Source: Streptomyces katrae
GTDB taxonomy: Bacteria > Actinomycetota > Actinomycetes > Streptomycetales > Streptomycetaceae
Assembly (NCBI RefSeq): GCF_000717655.1
Contig: NZ_JNZY01000054.1
Span: forward strand, 1-59,300
Direction of reading: 5' to 3'
DNA length: 59,300 bases
Under the pieces are notes generated by a model. The model made no database searches, was not told the origin of the DNA, and saw only the letters and a program-made list of their open reading frames with translations. This document shows positions 6,179 to 15,336 of this stretch, one piece after another. Position numbers and translations under genes: made by a program. The stretch's first letter is position 1; the number at the start of each line of letters is the position of its first letter.

Positions 6179-7174
6179 ATGCTCAGAACCCGTGCAGTGG
6201 CCGCCCTGTTGACGGCGGCCCTGCTCTGCGCGCTCACCTCCGCATGCGCCGGCGCCTCCGGCCCTGCGGGCGGCGGACGCCCCGCCGTTTCCCTCGCCGG
6301 GAGCGATCACCTCGGCGGCGCGCCCGTCTACGTGGCCCAGGAGCGCGGGCTGTGGTCCGCCGAGGGCATCGACGCCACCGTGACCACCCGGCCCAGCGGG
6401 CGCGACGCGCTGAACGCCGTGCTCGGCGGTCAGGCTCAGCTCGGCGTCGTGGGCGACCTGCCCTCGGTGACGGCCGCGCTGAGCGGGCGCGAGCTGCGGA
6501 TCGTCGCAGACCTGTCCCGGTTCTCCGACTGGCGCCTGCTGACCCGGACCGACCGCCAGATCACCGGCTTCGCCGCGCTGAAGGGCCGCAGGGTCGGAGT
6601 CCCGCAGGGTACGAACGTCGAGTACGCACTGTCACGGATGCTCGCCTCCGTGCAGCTGACGTCCGCTGATGTGACCGTGGTGAACCTCGCCCCGAACCAG
6701 GTCACGTCGGCGCTGGCCCGCGGCGACGTCGACGCCGGGGTCACCTTTCCCAGCTTCTACGCCGCCGCCCGCGTCACCCTCGGTGACCGCTACGCCGAGC
6801 TCCCCTTCACCGGCTACACGGCACGGACCCTGCTTGTCGCGGGTCCGGCGGCGACCGAGGAGACCACCACGGCCGTGCTCCGGGCGCTTCTGAAGGCCCA
6901 GCGCGAGATCGCCGCCGACCCGGCCGCTGCGCGAGAGGCCGTACTCGTCCAGTCGAAGGGCGCGCTCCAGGCCGATTACGTGGACGCCTTCCAGCCCCGC
7001 TACGGCTACGGCGCGACCCTCTCGCCCGAGCTGCTGGCCGAGTTGGAGCAGGAGGCCGGCTGGGCGAAGACGGCCCAGGGCCTGCCGGGCTCCGCCGACC
7101 GCGCCGTGCTGCTCCGGCACCTGCACACGGCGCCCCTGACGGCCGTCGACCCGGCCGCCGTCACCGTCCACTGA
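6179..7174 (+). CDS. ABC transporter substrate-binding lipoprotein, NMT1/SsuA-like
   Basis: A 331-residue secreted lipoprotein, third in the importer operon. The signal peptide ends at LTSAC (Cys23). The mature part has the two-lobed fold of sulfonate, nitrate and thiamine-precursor binding proteins: SLAGSDHLGGAPVYVAQERGL at the start and LKGRRVGVPQGTNVEYAL in the first-lobe hinge. GGAAGGA lies ahead of the ATG. A pyrimidine-rich stretch of C runs separates it from the ATPase gene. The ligand is not determined; an aryl sulfate or sulfonate is suggested by the arylsulfotransferase that follows. Confidence 0.88.
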   Translation: MLRTRAVAALLTAALLCALTSACAGASGPAGGGRPAVSLAGSDHLGGAPVYVAQERGLWSAEGIDATVTTRPSGRDALNAVLGGQAQLGVVGDLPSVTAALSGRELRIVADLSRFSDWRLLTRTDRQITGFAALKGRRVGVPQGTNVEYALSRMLASVQLTSADVTVVNLAPNQVTSALARGDVDAGVTFPSFYAAARVTLGDRYAELPFTGYTARTLLVAGPAATEETTTAVLRALLKAQREIAADPAAAREAVLVQSKGALQADYVDAFQPRYGYGATLSPELLAELEQEAGWAKTAQGLPGSADRAVLLRHLHTAPLTAVDPAAVTVH

Positions 7175-7203
7175 CCACACCCACATCCTCACGGGAGATC
7201 CTC

Positions 7204-8313
7204 ATGACCATCGACCAGAACACCCTGCGCCGCCGCGGCGTCGGCCTCATCGCCCATGACCCCGCGCGCAGTTACGGCGGCCTCACCCTCTACACGCCCA
7301 TCACCAGCGCCGGCGAGATCCACCTCGTCGACATCGAGGGCCGTCCCGTCCACACCTGGAACTCCCCGCACCCGCCCGGCCGCCAGGCACAGCTCCTCCC
7401 GGGCGGCAACCTCTTCTACGCGGCCAAGGACACCGGCAGCCCCACCCTCTTCCCCATCTGGGACGTCTACCACGGCGGCATCTTCCAGGAACTCGCCCCC
7501 GACTCCACGGTCCTGCGCGAGGTCCGGCACCCCTTCCACCACCATGACGCCTCGATCCTGCGCAACGGCAACCTCATCGTCACCGTCGTCGAACCCCTGG
7601 ACCCGGCCGACGCGGCCCGCATCCGGGGCGGCATCCCCGGCTCCGAAGCCCCGGGCGGGGTGATCTACGGGGACGTGGTGTACGAGCTGACCTGGGAGGG
7701 GGAGGAGGTGTGGCGCTGGGCTGCCATCGAGCACCTCGACCCCGAGGAGTTCCCGCTCAACCCCCACTTCGCCCGTGAGCACTGGCCCATGGCCAACACC
7801 GTCAACGAACGCGCCGACGGCTCGATCGTCCTGGGCTTCCGCAGCGCCTCCTCCACCGTGGCCGTCGACCGCGCCGACGGGTCCGTGCTGTGGCACATCG
7901 GCCCCGACGTCCTGGCGCAGCAGCACCACCCGCACGAGCTCGCGGGCGGGAACATCCTGGTCTTCGACAACGGCACCTATCGCGACACCACTTCCGTGCC
8001 GTACTCGCGGGTGCTGGAGCTGGACCCGAGCACGGGCGAGGAGGTGTGGTCGTACGAGGACAACCCGCCGCAGAACTTCTACAGCCCGTACATGTCCAGC
8101 GCGCAGCGGCTTCCCAACGGCAACACCTTCATCGCCGAGGGCTCCTTCGGACGGCTCTTCGAGGTGACCCCCGGCGGAGAGGTGGTCTGGGAGTTCGTGG
8201 TACCGCAGTTCCGGTCCTTCGGCGAGGGCGTGGGCCTGGAGTCCTCGGCCGGCGCCCAGAACTCCGTCTTCCGCGCCTACCGGTACTCCGCCGACGAGCT
8301 CCCCTGGCTGTGA
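7204..8313 (+). CDS. Arylsulfotransferase (ASST) family protein, cytoplasmic type
   Basis: A 369-residue beta-propeller protein of the ASST family, which moves a sulfuryl group from an aryl sulfate ester to a phenolic acceptor through a sulfo-histidine. Repeated blade motifs are visible, such as GEIHLVDIEGRPVHTW, HHHDASILRNGNLIV, HHPHELAGGNILVFDNG and AQRLPNGNTFIAEGSFGR. Histidines near HHHDAS and QQHHPHE are the candidate active-site residues. No signal peptide is present, so unlike the periplasmic E. coli enzyme it probably acts in the cytoplasm on imported ester. It starts 29 nt after the binding-protein gene with a GGGAGA site, so it is part of the operon. The acceptor is unknown. Confidence 0.82.
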   Translation: MTIDQNTLRRRGVGLIAHDPARSYGGLTLYTPITSAGEIHLVDIEGRPVHTWNSPHPPGRQAQLLPGGNLFYAAKDTGSPTLFPIWDVYHGGIFQELAPDSTVLREVRHPFHHHDASILRNGNLIVTVVEPLDPADAARIRGGIPGSEAPGGVIYGDVVYELTWEGEEVWRWAAIEHLDPEEFPLNPHFAREHWPMANTVNERADGSIVLGFRSASSTVAVDRADGSVLWHIGPDVLAQQHHPHELAGGNILVFDNGTYRDTTSVPYSRVLELDPSTGEEVWSYEDNPPQNFYSPYMSSAQRLPNGNTFIAEGSFGRLFEVTPGGEVVWEFVVPQFRSFGEGVGLESSAGAQNSVFRAYRYSADELPWL

Positions 8314-8406
8314 ACGACGGGCCGGTTCATTTCGCCGGAAGGCGCGCGCTGTGTGTACGGTGGATGAAATCGCCGCACGCTTTCGCGGATTCCGATATCA
8401 GGGCCG

Positions 8407-8436
8407 TTGACAGCCCTTCTCCGGGCTGCCTGGCTT
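8407..8436 (+). promoter_or_regulatory. Possible promoter ahead of the decayed permease/GNAT/LLM block
   Basis: A consensus TTGACA (8407-8412) followed after 18 nt by TGGCTT. It lies in the 160-nt space after the arylsulfotransferase gene. No Rrf2-type operator or leader peptide was found here. Confidence 0.3.
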
Positions 8437-8476
8437 ACGCCGCAGATAACGACATCGGCGGCCTCTTCACTTCGGC

Positions 8477-8887
8477 ATGACGGCTGCTTTCCGATTCTTC
8501 GATCCATCGAATGCTGCTGGAGTGTCCTTGACCGAACCACTCGTCCTCGCCGCGCCCCCGGGACCGCCGGCGGCGGAGAGGGTCCTCCCGTTCCGCCGGC
8601 CCGGGCGGTGGATCGCCACCGCCGTCGTGCTGGTCCTGGTCTCCCAGGCCGCCCACGGGCTGCTGACCAATCCCTTCTACCAGTGGTACCGGTTCGCCTA
8701 CTGGCACGCCCGGCCGGTCATCCTGGAGGGCCTGCTCATCACCCTCCAGGCGGCTTTGTACAGTGCGGTCCTGGGCCTCGCGGGCGGCATCCTGCTCGCC
8801 CTCGACAGGCTCTCCGCGAACCCCGTGCTCCGGTCGGTGAGCTGGACGGAGGTCAACCCGCCGGGCCTGCCGGTGACCAACTCCTGA
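8477..8887 (+). pseudogene. Amino-acid type ABC permease, truncated remnant
   Basis: The frame encodes the N-terminal half of a polar amino-acid/cystine ABC permease. It has the first membrane helix (RWIATAVVLVLVSQAAHGLL), the periplasmic TNPFYQW stretch and the second helix (LLITLQAALYSAVLGLAGGIL), then LDRLSANPVLRSVSW. Family members continue for another 150 or more residues with the EAA loop. Here the sequence jumps to an unrelated TEVNPPGLPVTNS and stops, so most of the transport core is missing. The start could be ATG 8477 or GTG 8522. It cannot make a working permease. Confidence 0.7.
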
Positions 8888-8925
8888 AACCCCGGGCCGC
8901 GCCACGGACGGAGAGAGCCCGCCCC

Positions 8926-9620
8926 ATGAGCACGAACGCCGGCCCCAGCACGAGTACGAGTACGAGCCGGGGTGCCGTGGTGTTCCCACACCTCCTCGAC
9001 AACCCCGCCTGGGCCTCGTTGTTTCGGTGCGCACGCCGCCTTCGCCGAGCGGGCGGCCCGGCCCGGGGCCGACCTCTCCCCCTCCCGCGCCGCCCGCTAT
9101 CCGTCGGAGGTCTCTCCGTTCGCCGCCCTCGCGGACCCGGCGGACCCGGAGTCGTGGGCCGACCTGCGCAGGCTGGTCGGCGAGGGCGGGATCGCCGCGC
9201 TCGGCGGCGTACTGACCCCGCCCGACGGCTGGGAGACCGTCGGCTCGGTCCCCGGCGTCCAGCTGGTCGACACCTCGCCGCGCGCCGAACCCGCCCCCGC
9301 GGCGGTCCGGCTCGGCCCCCGTGACGTACCCGAGATCCTCGCTCTGATCGAACTCACGGAGCCCGGTCCGTTCCTGCCCCGCACCGTCGAGCTGGGCACG
9401 GACCTCGGCATCCGGCACCGGGGCAGGCTGATCGCGATGGCCGGAGAGCGGCTGCGGCCACCCGGCTGGACCGAGATCAGCGCGGTGTGCACGCATCCCG
9501 ACCACCGGGGCGGGGGACTGGCGACGCCGCTGGTCCGTGCCGTCGCCGCGGGCATCCGGGAGCGCGGCGACGTCCCGTTCGGTCCGTGCGCCCGGCAACA
9601 CCGCTGCCAACTTCTCTTAA
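8926..9620 (+). pseudogene. GNAT acetyltransferase, frameshifted
   Basis: Translation begins in one frame (VVFPHLLDNPAWASL) and continues in another (GAHAAFAERAARPG) after a one-base slip near 9020. It then runs through the acetyl-CoA region PPGWTEISAVCTHPDHRGGGLATPLVRAVAAGIRERG. Near 9590 a second slip moves the homology to RAPGNTAANFS and a stop, and the final C-terminal strand is missing. Intact relatives are about 220-240 residues in one frame. Two frame changes and the lost C-terminus make this a pseudogene. Confidence 0.72.
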
Positions 9621-9727
9621 TATTCAGGTCATTGTACGCCACCGCTACCGGGCGTAGCGTCTCGAAGAGATATCGGTGACGGGCTTACTCATCGCCCTCT
9701 CATACGTCCCCATATTCGGCGAAGCGT

Positions 9728-9754
9728 ATCGGCCGTCTTTTTCGCGCGGCCGAT
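9728..9754 (+). promoter_or_regulatory. Hairpin in the 5' region of the LLM gene
   Basis: ATCGGCCG pairs with CGGCCGAT around an 11-nt U-rich loop, 20 nt ahead of the GTG at 9774 and touching the AGGAAGG ribosome site. It could be a terminator for the decayed GNAT gene or could hide the ribosome site. The surrounding 120 nt are AT-richer than the neighbours. Confidence 0.35.
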
Positions 9755-9773
9755 CAGGAAGGCGTTATTCGAC

Positions 9774-10988
9774 GTGGCCTCATCCCCGCCCGCATCCGGT
9801 TTCACATCGGCATCCTCCGAATCGCTGCACCTCGCTGTCGCGCTCGACGGCGCGGGCTGGCACCCTGCCGCCTGGCGCGAGCCGGATGCACGGCCCGGTG
9901 AACTCTTCACGGCCCGCTACTGGGCCGAGGCCGTGGCCGAGGCCGAAGCCGGACTGCTCGACTTCGTCACCTTCGAAGACTCCCTCGCCCTCCAGTCGTC
10001 CTCGGCGGACGGGCCCGACGGGCGCACGGACCAGGTCCGCGGGCGCCTGGACGCGGTACTCACCGCCGCCCGCGTCGCACCGCTGACCCGGCACATCGGA
10101 CTGGTCCCGGCCGTGACCGCCACCCACACCGAGCCCTTCCACATATCCAAGGCGATCGCCACCCTGGACCACGTCAGCCGCGGACGGGCGGGCCTGCGCA
10201 TCCAGGTGTCACAAACCGCCTACGAAGCCCGGCACTTCGGACGCCGTGCGGTCCCGCTCCCCGAGGCGGAGTCCTACCAGGAGGCAGCCGACCACATCGA
10301 GGTGATCCGGCGGCTGTGGGACAGCTGGGACGACGACGCCGAGATCCGGGACGTGGCCACCGGCCGGTTCATCGACCGCGACAAGCTGCACTACATCGAC
10401 TTCGAGGGCCGTCACTTCAGAGTCCGGGGGCCCTCGATCACCCCCCGCCCGCCCCAGGGGCAGCCTGTCGTCACCGCCACCACCGCGGCCGACGGCGGGG
10501 GAGCCGCGTACGGCCTCATCGCCCGCTCCACGGACGTCGGGTACATCGCCGTGCACGACGCCGACGGGGCCCGCGCCGCGGTCACCGAGATCCGGCAGGC
10601 CCGGGAATCCGCCGGACTCTCGGCGCAGCCGCTGCACCTCTTCGCAGACCTCACCGTGTTCCTGGACGGGGACGCCCCGGCGGCCGACGCGCGCCGCAGC
10701 CGCCTGGACGCGCTCGCGGGCGCCCCTTATAGCAGTGACACGGCGGTCTTCACCGGGACCGCGGCGCAACTCGCGGACCTGCTCCAGGACTGGCGGACCG
10801 CCGGCCTGTCGGGCTTCCGGCTGCGGCCGGGCGCACTCGCCCACGACCTGCCCGCGATCACCCGCGGGCTGGTGCCGGAGCTCCAGCGGCGCGGAGCCTT
10901 CCGCCGCGCGTACGAGGCGGTCACCCTGCGCGGACTGCTGGGCCTGGAGCGCCCGGCCAGCCGCTATGCCGCCCACCCCGCCGCCTGA
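9774..10988 (+). CDS. LLM class flavin-dependent oxidoreductase
   Basis: A 404-residue luciferase-like monooxygenase with a TIM-barrel fold. It uses reduced flavin and O2, probably on an organosulfur or related compound. Visible family features are FEDSLALQ early, PFHISKAIATLDHVSRGRAGLRI around residue 130, ADHIEVIRRLWDSWDDDAE, and HYIDFEGRHFRVRGPSITPRPPQGQPVV. The GTG start follows AGGAAGG. It opens a run of LLM genes in a sulfur setting. Reduced flavin would come from a reductase not seen in the window. Confidence 0.85.
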   Translation: MASSPPASGFTSASSESLHLAVALDGAGWHPAAWREPDARPGELFTARYWAEAVAEAEAGLLDFVTFEDSLALQSSSADGPDGRTDQVRGRLDAVLTAARVAPLTRHIGLVPAVTATHTEPFHISKAIATLDHVSRGRAGLRIQVSQTAYEARHFGRRAVPLPEAESYQEAADHIEVIRRLWDSWDDDAEIRDVATGRFIDRDKLHYIDFEGRHFRVRGPSITPRPPQGQPVVTATTAADGGGAAYGLIARSTDVGYIAVHDADGARAAVTEIRQARESAGLSAQPLHLFADLTVFLDGDAPAADARRSRLDALAGAPYSSDTAVFTGTAAQLADLLQDWRTAGLSGFRLRPGALAHDLPAITRGLVPELQRRGAFRRAYEAVTLRGLLGLERPASRYAAHPAA

Positions 10989-11010
10989 TCCCGACCCGTA
11001 AGGACCCGTC

Positions 11011-12372
11011 ATGAGGAGCAAACCGCTCAAGCAGATCCATCTCGCGGCCCACTTCCCCGGCGTCAACAACACCACCGTGTGGAGCGACCCGGCGGCCGGC
11101 AGCCACATCGACTTCGACTCGTTCGTCCACTTCGCGCAGACCGCCGAACGCGCCAAGTTCGACTTCCTCTTCCTCGCCGAGGGGCTGCGCCTGCGCGAAC
11201 AGGGCGGAAAAATATACGACTTGGATGTCGTAGGCCGTCCCGACACCTTCACGGTGCTCGCCGCCCTGGCAGCCGTCACCGAGCGCCTCGGGCTGACCGG
11301 AACGATCAACTCGACCTTCAACGAGCCCTACGAGGTGGCCCGCCAGTTCGCCTCGCTGGACCACCTGTCCGAGGGCCGGGCCGCCTGGAACGTGGTCACC
11401 TCCTGGGACGCCTTCACCGGCGAGAACTTCCGGCGCGGCGGATTCCTGCCGCGAGGGGAGCGCTACGCGCGGGCCAAGGAGTTCCTGGCCACCGCGACGG
11501 AGCTGTTCGATTCCTGGGACGGCGCCGAGATCCTCGCCGACCCCGGTTCGGGCGCCTTCCTGCGGGACGCGCGGGCCGGGGCCTTCGCCCACCAGGGGCA
11601 GCATTTCGACATCGAGGGCCACTTCAACGTGCCGCGCAGCCCGCAAGGACGGCCGGTGATCTTCCAGGCGGGCGACTCCGACGAGGGCCGCGAGTTCGCC
11701 GCCTCCTCCGCCGACGCGATTTTCGGCCGGTACGGGACGCTCGACGAGGGCCGGGCGTTCTACGCCGACGTCAAGGGCCGGCTGGCCGCGTACGGGCGCA
11801 GCCACGACGAGTTGAAGATCCTGCCCGCCGCCACCTTCGTCCTCGGCGGCACCGATGCCGAGGCACACGAGCTCGCTCACGAGGTGCGCCGCCTCCAGGT
11901 CAGCGGGCAGACCGCGATCAAGTACCTGGAGCACGTCTGGAACCGGGACCTGTCCGGTTACGACCCGGACGGCCCGCTGCCCGACCTCGATCCCCAGACC
12001 GGCGAGAACACCGTCGCCCTCGGGCGGGCCAGCGTCCGGCAGTTCCGCGACCCGCTCGAAACCGCCCGGCAGTGGCGCGCGCTCGCCGAGGCCAAGAACC
12101 TCTCGATCCGGGAGCTGGTCATCGCCACCACCTCCGGCCAGACCTTCGTGGGCTCCGCAGCCACCGTCGCCGAGCAGATCGACACGCTGGTGCAGGCGGA
12201 CGCGGCCGACGGCTTCATCCTGGTCCCCCACCTCACCCCGGGCGGCCTGGACGTCTTCGCCGACACCGTTGTCCCGCTGCTGCAGGAGCGGGGGGTCTTC
12301 CGCACGGAGTACGCCGGCACCACCCTGCGCGACCACCTCGGGCTCGGGGTGCCGGAGGCCGCGGGCTCATGA
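11011..12372 (+). CDS. NtaA/DmoA family FMN-dependent monooxygenase
   Basis: A 453-residue monooxygenase of the NtaA/SnaA/DszA/DmoA group, which cleaves C-N or C-S bonds with FMNH2. It shows HLAAHFPGVNNTTVW at the start, GTINSTFNEPYEVARQFASLDHLSEGRAAWNVVTS, and the HFDIEGHFNVPRSPQGRPVIFQAG segment that is diagnostic for this subfamily. The start lies 22 nt after the preceding LLM gene, with a TAAGGA site. The last bases overlap the next frame by ATGA, typical of a coupled operon. Substrates known in the family include dimethyl sulfide and nitrilotriacetate; the local substrate is unknown. Confidence 0.88.
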   Translation: MRSKPLKQIHLAAHFPGVNNTTVWSDPAAGSHIDFDSFVHFAQTAERAKFDFLFLAEGLRLREQGGKIYDLDVVGRPDTFTVLAALAAVTERLGLTGTINSTFNEPYEVARQFASLDHLSEGRAAWNVVTSWDAFTGENFRRGGFLPRGERYARAKEFLATATELFDSWDGAEILADPGSGAFLRDARAGAFAHQGQHFDIEGHFNVPRSPQGRPVIFQAGDSDEGREFAASSADAIFGRYGTLDEGRAFYADVKGRLAAYGRSHDELKILPAATFVLGGTDAEAHELAHEVRRLQVSGQTAIKYLEHVWNRDLSGYDPDGPLPDLDPQTGENTVALGRASVRQFRDPLETARQWRALAEAKNLSIRELVIATTSGQTFVGSAATVAEQIDTLVQADAADGFILVPHLTPGGLDVFADTVVPLLQERGVFRTEYAGTTLRDHLGLGVPEAAGS

Positions 12373-12886
12373 AGTTCCTGGCCATCACCCTGATCACGGA
12401 CTCCGCGGACCCGGTGACGAGCGCCCCCACACCCACCCGTGAGCGATTTCGCGAGGTGGTCGACGCCGCGCTGGTCGCGGAGGAGCTCGGCTTCGACGGC
12501 GTCGGGGTCGGCGAGCGCCACGAGCGGCCGTTCCTTTCGTCCTCGCCGCCCGTGGTGCTCAGCCACATCGCCGCGCTGACCGCCGGATCCGGCTGTTCAC
12601 CGCCGTGACCACGCTGAGCCTGCTGGACCCGGTGCGGGCGTACGAGGACCACGCGACGCTCGACCGCCTCTCCGACGGCCGCCTGGAGCTGATGATCGGC
12701 AAGGGCAACGGCACGGCCCTCGCCTTCCACAAACAGCAGGGTGTGGATCCGGTCTTTGCGACGCTGGAGGACTTCGTCGAGCGGAGCTCGGCACTGGTCG
12801 GCAGTCCCCAGTCCCGGATCGCCCCGGTATTGCGCCGTGAGATCCCCGACCCTTCCTTCCCCGCCCCTTCCCTGCCCGACCTTTAA
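12369..12886 (+). pseudogene. LLM flavin monooxygenase with one frameshift and two internal deletions
   Basis: The N-terminal frame (MKFLAITLITDS to SHIAALT) breaks near 12580. Restoring one base in ctgaccgccgg gives the family sequence LTSRIRLFTAVTTLSLLDPVRAYEDHATLD in the next frame. After GRLELMIGKGNGTA the sequence jumps to VDPVFATLEDFVERSSALVGSPQ, which lies far downstream in full-length relatives. It then jumps again to SRIAPVLRREIPDP, the family C-terminus. About half the barrel is lost while both ends remain. Confidence 0.78.
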
Positions 12887-12897
12887 GGAGCCCGGCC

Positions 12898-14040
12898 ATG
12901 TCCGGCATCCCCCTCGGTGTCCTCGACCTCGTCCCGGTCCCGTCCGGCTCCACAGCCGCCGAGGCCCTGCACCACAGCATCGATCTCGCCCGGCAGACGG
13001 AGGCGTTCGGCTACGCCCGCTACTGGTTCGCCGAGCACCACCTCAATCCGGGGGTCGCCGGGACCTCCCCGGCGGTCGTGCTCGCGCTGACCGCCTCCGC
13101 GACCTCGACCATCCGGCTGGGCTCCGGCGCCGTCCAGCTCGGGCACCGCACCGCGCTGTCCACGGTCGAGGAGTTCGGCCTGATCGACGCGCTGCACCCC
13201 GGTCGCCTGGACCTGGGTCTGGGCCGCTCGCCCGGCCGTCCGCCGCAACGGACGTCACAGGAACCCCCGTTCGAGGGGTACACCCCGAACGGGCTCCGCA
13301 TCCCGGCCCGGTTCTCCTTCGCACACCTGCTGGGTCATCCGCGGGTCGCGCTCCAGCAGAGGCTGCTGAACCTGCCCGGTGCCCGGCCGCAGGACTACGC
13401 CGAGCAGGTGGACGACCTGCTCGCCCTGCTGCGGGGCGACTACCGCTCCCCGGAGGGAGTGGAGGCACATGCCGTCCCGGGCGAGGGGGCCGACGTACAG
13501 GTGTGGATCCTGGGCAGCAGCGGCGGGGTCAGTGCGGAGACCGCGGGCCGCAACGGGCTGCGGTTCGCGGCCAATTACCACGTCAGTCCCGCTTCCGTGC
13601 TGGAGGCTGCCGACGGCTACCGGGCCGCCTTCAAGCCGTCGGCCGACCTGGGCCGGCCGTACCTGACGGTGTCCGCCGATGTCGTCGTCGCCGAGGACGA
13701 CGCGACCGCACGCGAACTGGCCACCGGGTACGCGCCCTGGGTGCGCAGCATCCGTACCGCCGAGGGCGCCATCCCCTTCCCCACGCCTGCCCAGGCGCGT
13801 GCCCTGCCCTGGACCGAGGCGGATCGCACGCTCGTCGCCGACCGGGTGGAGACCCAGTTCGTCGGCTCGGCACGGACCGTCGCCGACCACCTTGAGCGGC
13901 TCCAAGAGGCCACCGGCGCCGATGAGTTGCTGATCACCACCATCACGCACGACCACGCGGACCGGGTGCGCTCCTACCGTCTGCTGGCCGAGGAGTGGCA
14001 GCGTCGCTCCGGCGCCGACGGAGCCGTCACGCGTTTCTAA
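12898..14040 (+). CDS. LLM class flavin-dependent oxidoreductase (MsnO8-like)
   Basis: A 380-residue luciferase-like monooxygenase of the subgroup beginning IPLGVLDLVPVPSG. It has YWFAEHHLNPGVAGTSPAVVLA and SGAVQLGHRTALSTVEEFGLIDALHPGRLDLGLGR, the flavin-site region, then VWILGSSGGVSAETAGRNGLRFAANYH. Length and motifs are complete. The AAGGAG site is eight bases ahead of the ATG. It closes the monooxygenase run and is probably co-transcribed with it. Confidence 0.87.
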   Translation: MSGIPLGVLDLVPVPSGSTAAEALHHSIDLARQTEAFGYARYWFAEHHLNPGVAGTSPAVVLALTASATSTIRLGSGAVQLGHRTALSTVEEFGLIDALHPGRLDLGLGRSPGRPPQRTSQEPPFEGYTPNGLRIPARFSFAHLLGHPRVALQQRLLNLPGARPQDYAEQVDDLLALLRGDYRSPEGVEAHAVPGEGADVQVWILGSSGGVSAETAGRNGLRFAANYHVSPASVLEAADGYRAAFKPSADLGRPYLTVSADVVVAEDDATARELATGYAPWVRSIRTAEGAIPFPTPAQARALPWTEADRTLVADRVETQFVGSARTVADHLERLQEATGADELLITTITHDHADRVRSYRLLAEEWQRRSGADGAVTRF

Positions 14041-14115
14041 TGCCCTGTGCATGGCCATCGGGCGGGTGCTCTCCGCGTGATCGAATCCCGTCCCGCGAGA
14101 GCCAAGGAGCCCCCG

Positions 14116-14635
14116 ATGCCCACCCGCCGCCACTCCCTCGCCGGGTCCGCAGCCACTCTGCGGAACGGGTTTCCACGGTGCCGCCGGCGCCGGTCGCCGA
14201 CACCTACCTGAGCGATCTCGAGTGGGCGTCGGCCGCCAACGGCTGGGGTCCGGTGGAACGAGACCGGTCCAACGGGCGACAGGCTGCCGTGGACGGCACG
14301 CCGATCTCGTTCGGCGGAGTGACCTACGCCAAGGGCCTCGGCGTCCATGCACCCTCCGAGATCGTCTACCACCTCGGCGGAACGGCGGACCGCTTCACGG
14401 CGCTCGTCGGCATCGACGACTTCTCGACGAACCCCCCACCGGCGCGACGAAGGCCTCGGTGCAGGGCGACGGGAAGGTGCTGTTCACCAGCGGCAAGCTG
14501 ACCGCGCGGGCGGTCCCGTGCCGGTGGATCTCGACCAGCGCGGGGAAAGCTGCTGCACTTGGTCGTCGGGGACGCCAACGCCAACTCGGCGTTCGACACA
14601 CCTCTTGGGCCCTCGCCCGGGTGACCGTGCGCTGA
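14116..14635 (+). pseudogene. NPCBM carbohydrate-binding domain remnant
   Basis: Pieces of an NPCBM/NEW2 domain, usually the C-terminal part of secreted glycoside hydrolases, lie in different frames. The clear part is YLSDLEWASAANGWGPVERDRSNG through ISFGGVTYAKGLGVHAPSEIVYHLGG. It is followed after a slip near 14435 by ASVQGDGKVLFTSGKLTARAVP and, after another near 14520, by LVVGDANANSAFDHTSWALARVTVR. A signal-like start (MPTRRHSLAGSAATL) at 14116 is in yet another frame. The catalytic domain is absent, so the enzyme is dead. Confidence 0.7.
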
Positions 14636-14730
14636 GCGGGAGGCCAGCTTCGGGGCTGCCTGCCATGATGCGTTCGACGATCTCCGCCGGGCCGTCACCG
14701 GAGGCCGATGCGGGCAATCGAAGGCGGCCA

Positions 14731-15336
14731 TCAGGGGCGCAGGCCGGCTTGCCTGAGCGCCACCCGGGACAGGTCGCCGATGACCTGCTCGTCCGCCCGG
14801 CGCCAGGCAGCGGCGAGACCCTCCGGCGGAACGGCGACCGATGCGAGGTCCCGCACCGGCCCCGTCAGGGCACGCAGGGCAAGCAGATCAGCACCGCCGG
14901 GAGTGTCGAGAAGGCCTCGGATCCGAGCGCTACGCCGGATCCACCGCACGCGCGGGGGAAGCCAGAGTGCCAGCACGATCGCCACCGAGGTGGCGATCAG
15001 GACCAATGCGGTCAGGTCGGCCACCCGGCCCACCATGTCCTGCATCGACTGTCCGGCATCGGAGAGCCCGTTGCCGGCCTCGGCGGCAGACTGCAGCGGC
15101 TTCTTCAGGATGCCCCCGACCAGCGGCACGTTCGAGGCCGCATTCCCCGCATCGCCGAGACCGGAAGCAAGACTGCCGCCCGCGTCCTCCACCGTCCGCC
15201 CCGGCTCGGCCAGCAGCATGATCCCATCGTGGACAGCCAGCGCGAACCACACCGCGGCCGCCACCAGGACCGCGGCGATGAGGTCGGCGAGCACCTGCCG
15301 GCAGCGACGTGCTCGAGTCTGGGCGTAAAGACGCAT
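14731..15336 (-). CDS. Two-helix membrane protein of unknown function
   Basis: A 201-residue protein starting at the ATG at 15336, chosen for the GGAG seven bases upstream; longer in-frame starts lack one. Helix 1 covers about residues 15-37 (VLADLIAAVLVAAAVWFALAV) and helix 2 about 107-128 (LTALVLIATSVAIVLALWLP). Between them is a glycine/alanine-rich extracytoplasmic stretch with possible amphipathic helices. A basic cytoplasmic segment (PPRVRWIRRSARIRG) and a helical tail follow. The pattern occurs in streptomycete membrane proteins without assigned function. Confidence 0.7.
   Translation of the reverse strand: MRLYAQTRARRCRQVLADLIAAVLVAAAVWFALAVHDGIMLLAEPGRTVEDAGGSLASGLGDAGNAASNVPLVGGILKKPLQSAAEAGNGLSDAGQSMQDMVGRVADLTALVLIATSVAIVLALWLPPRVRWIRRSARIRGLLDTPGGADLLALRALTGPVRDLASVAVPPEGLAAAWRRADEQVIGDLSRVALRQAGLRP

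Noticed and set aside
12369..12886. Programmed frameshifting in the LLM gene
   Set aside because: There is no slippery heptamer, and two internal deletions follow, so the product would be dead in any frame.
9774..14040. LLM run as part of a natural-product cluster
   Set aside because: No synthase, tailoring or resistance genes nearby. The NtaA/DmoA type and the sulfur context fit scavenging of organosulfur compounds.
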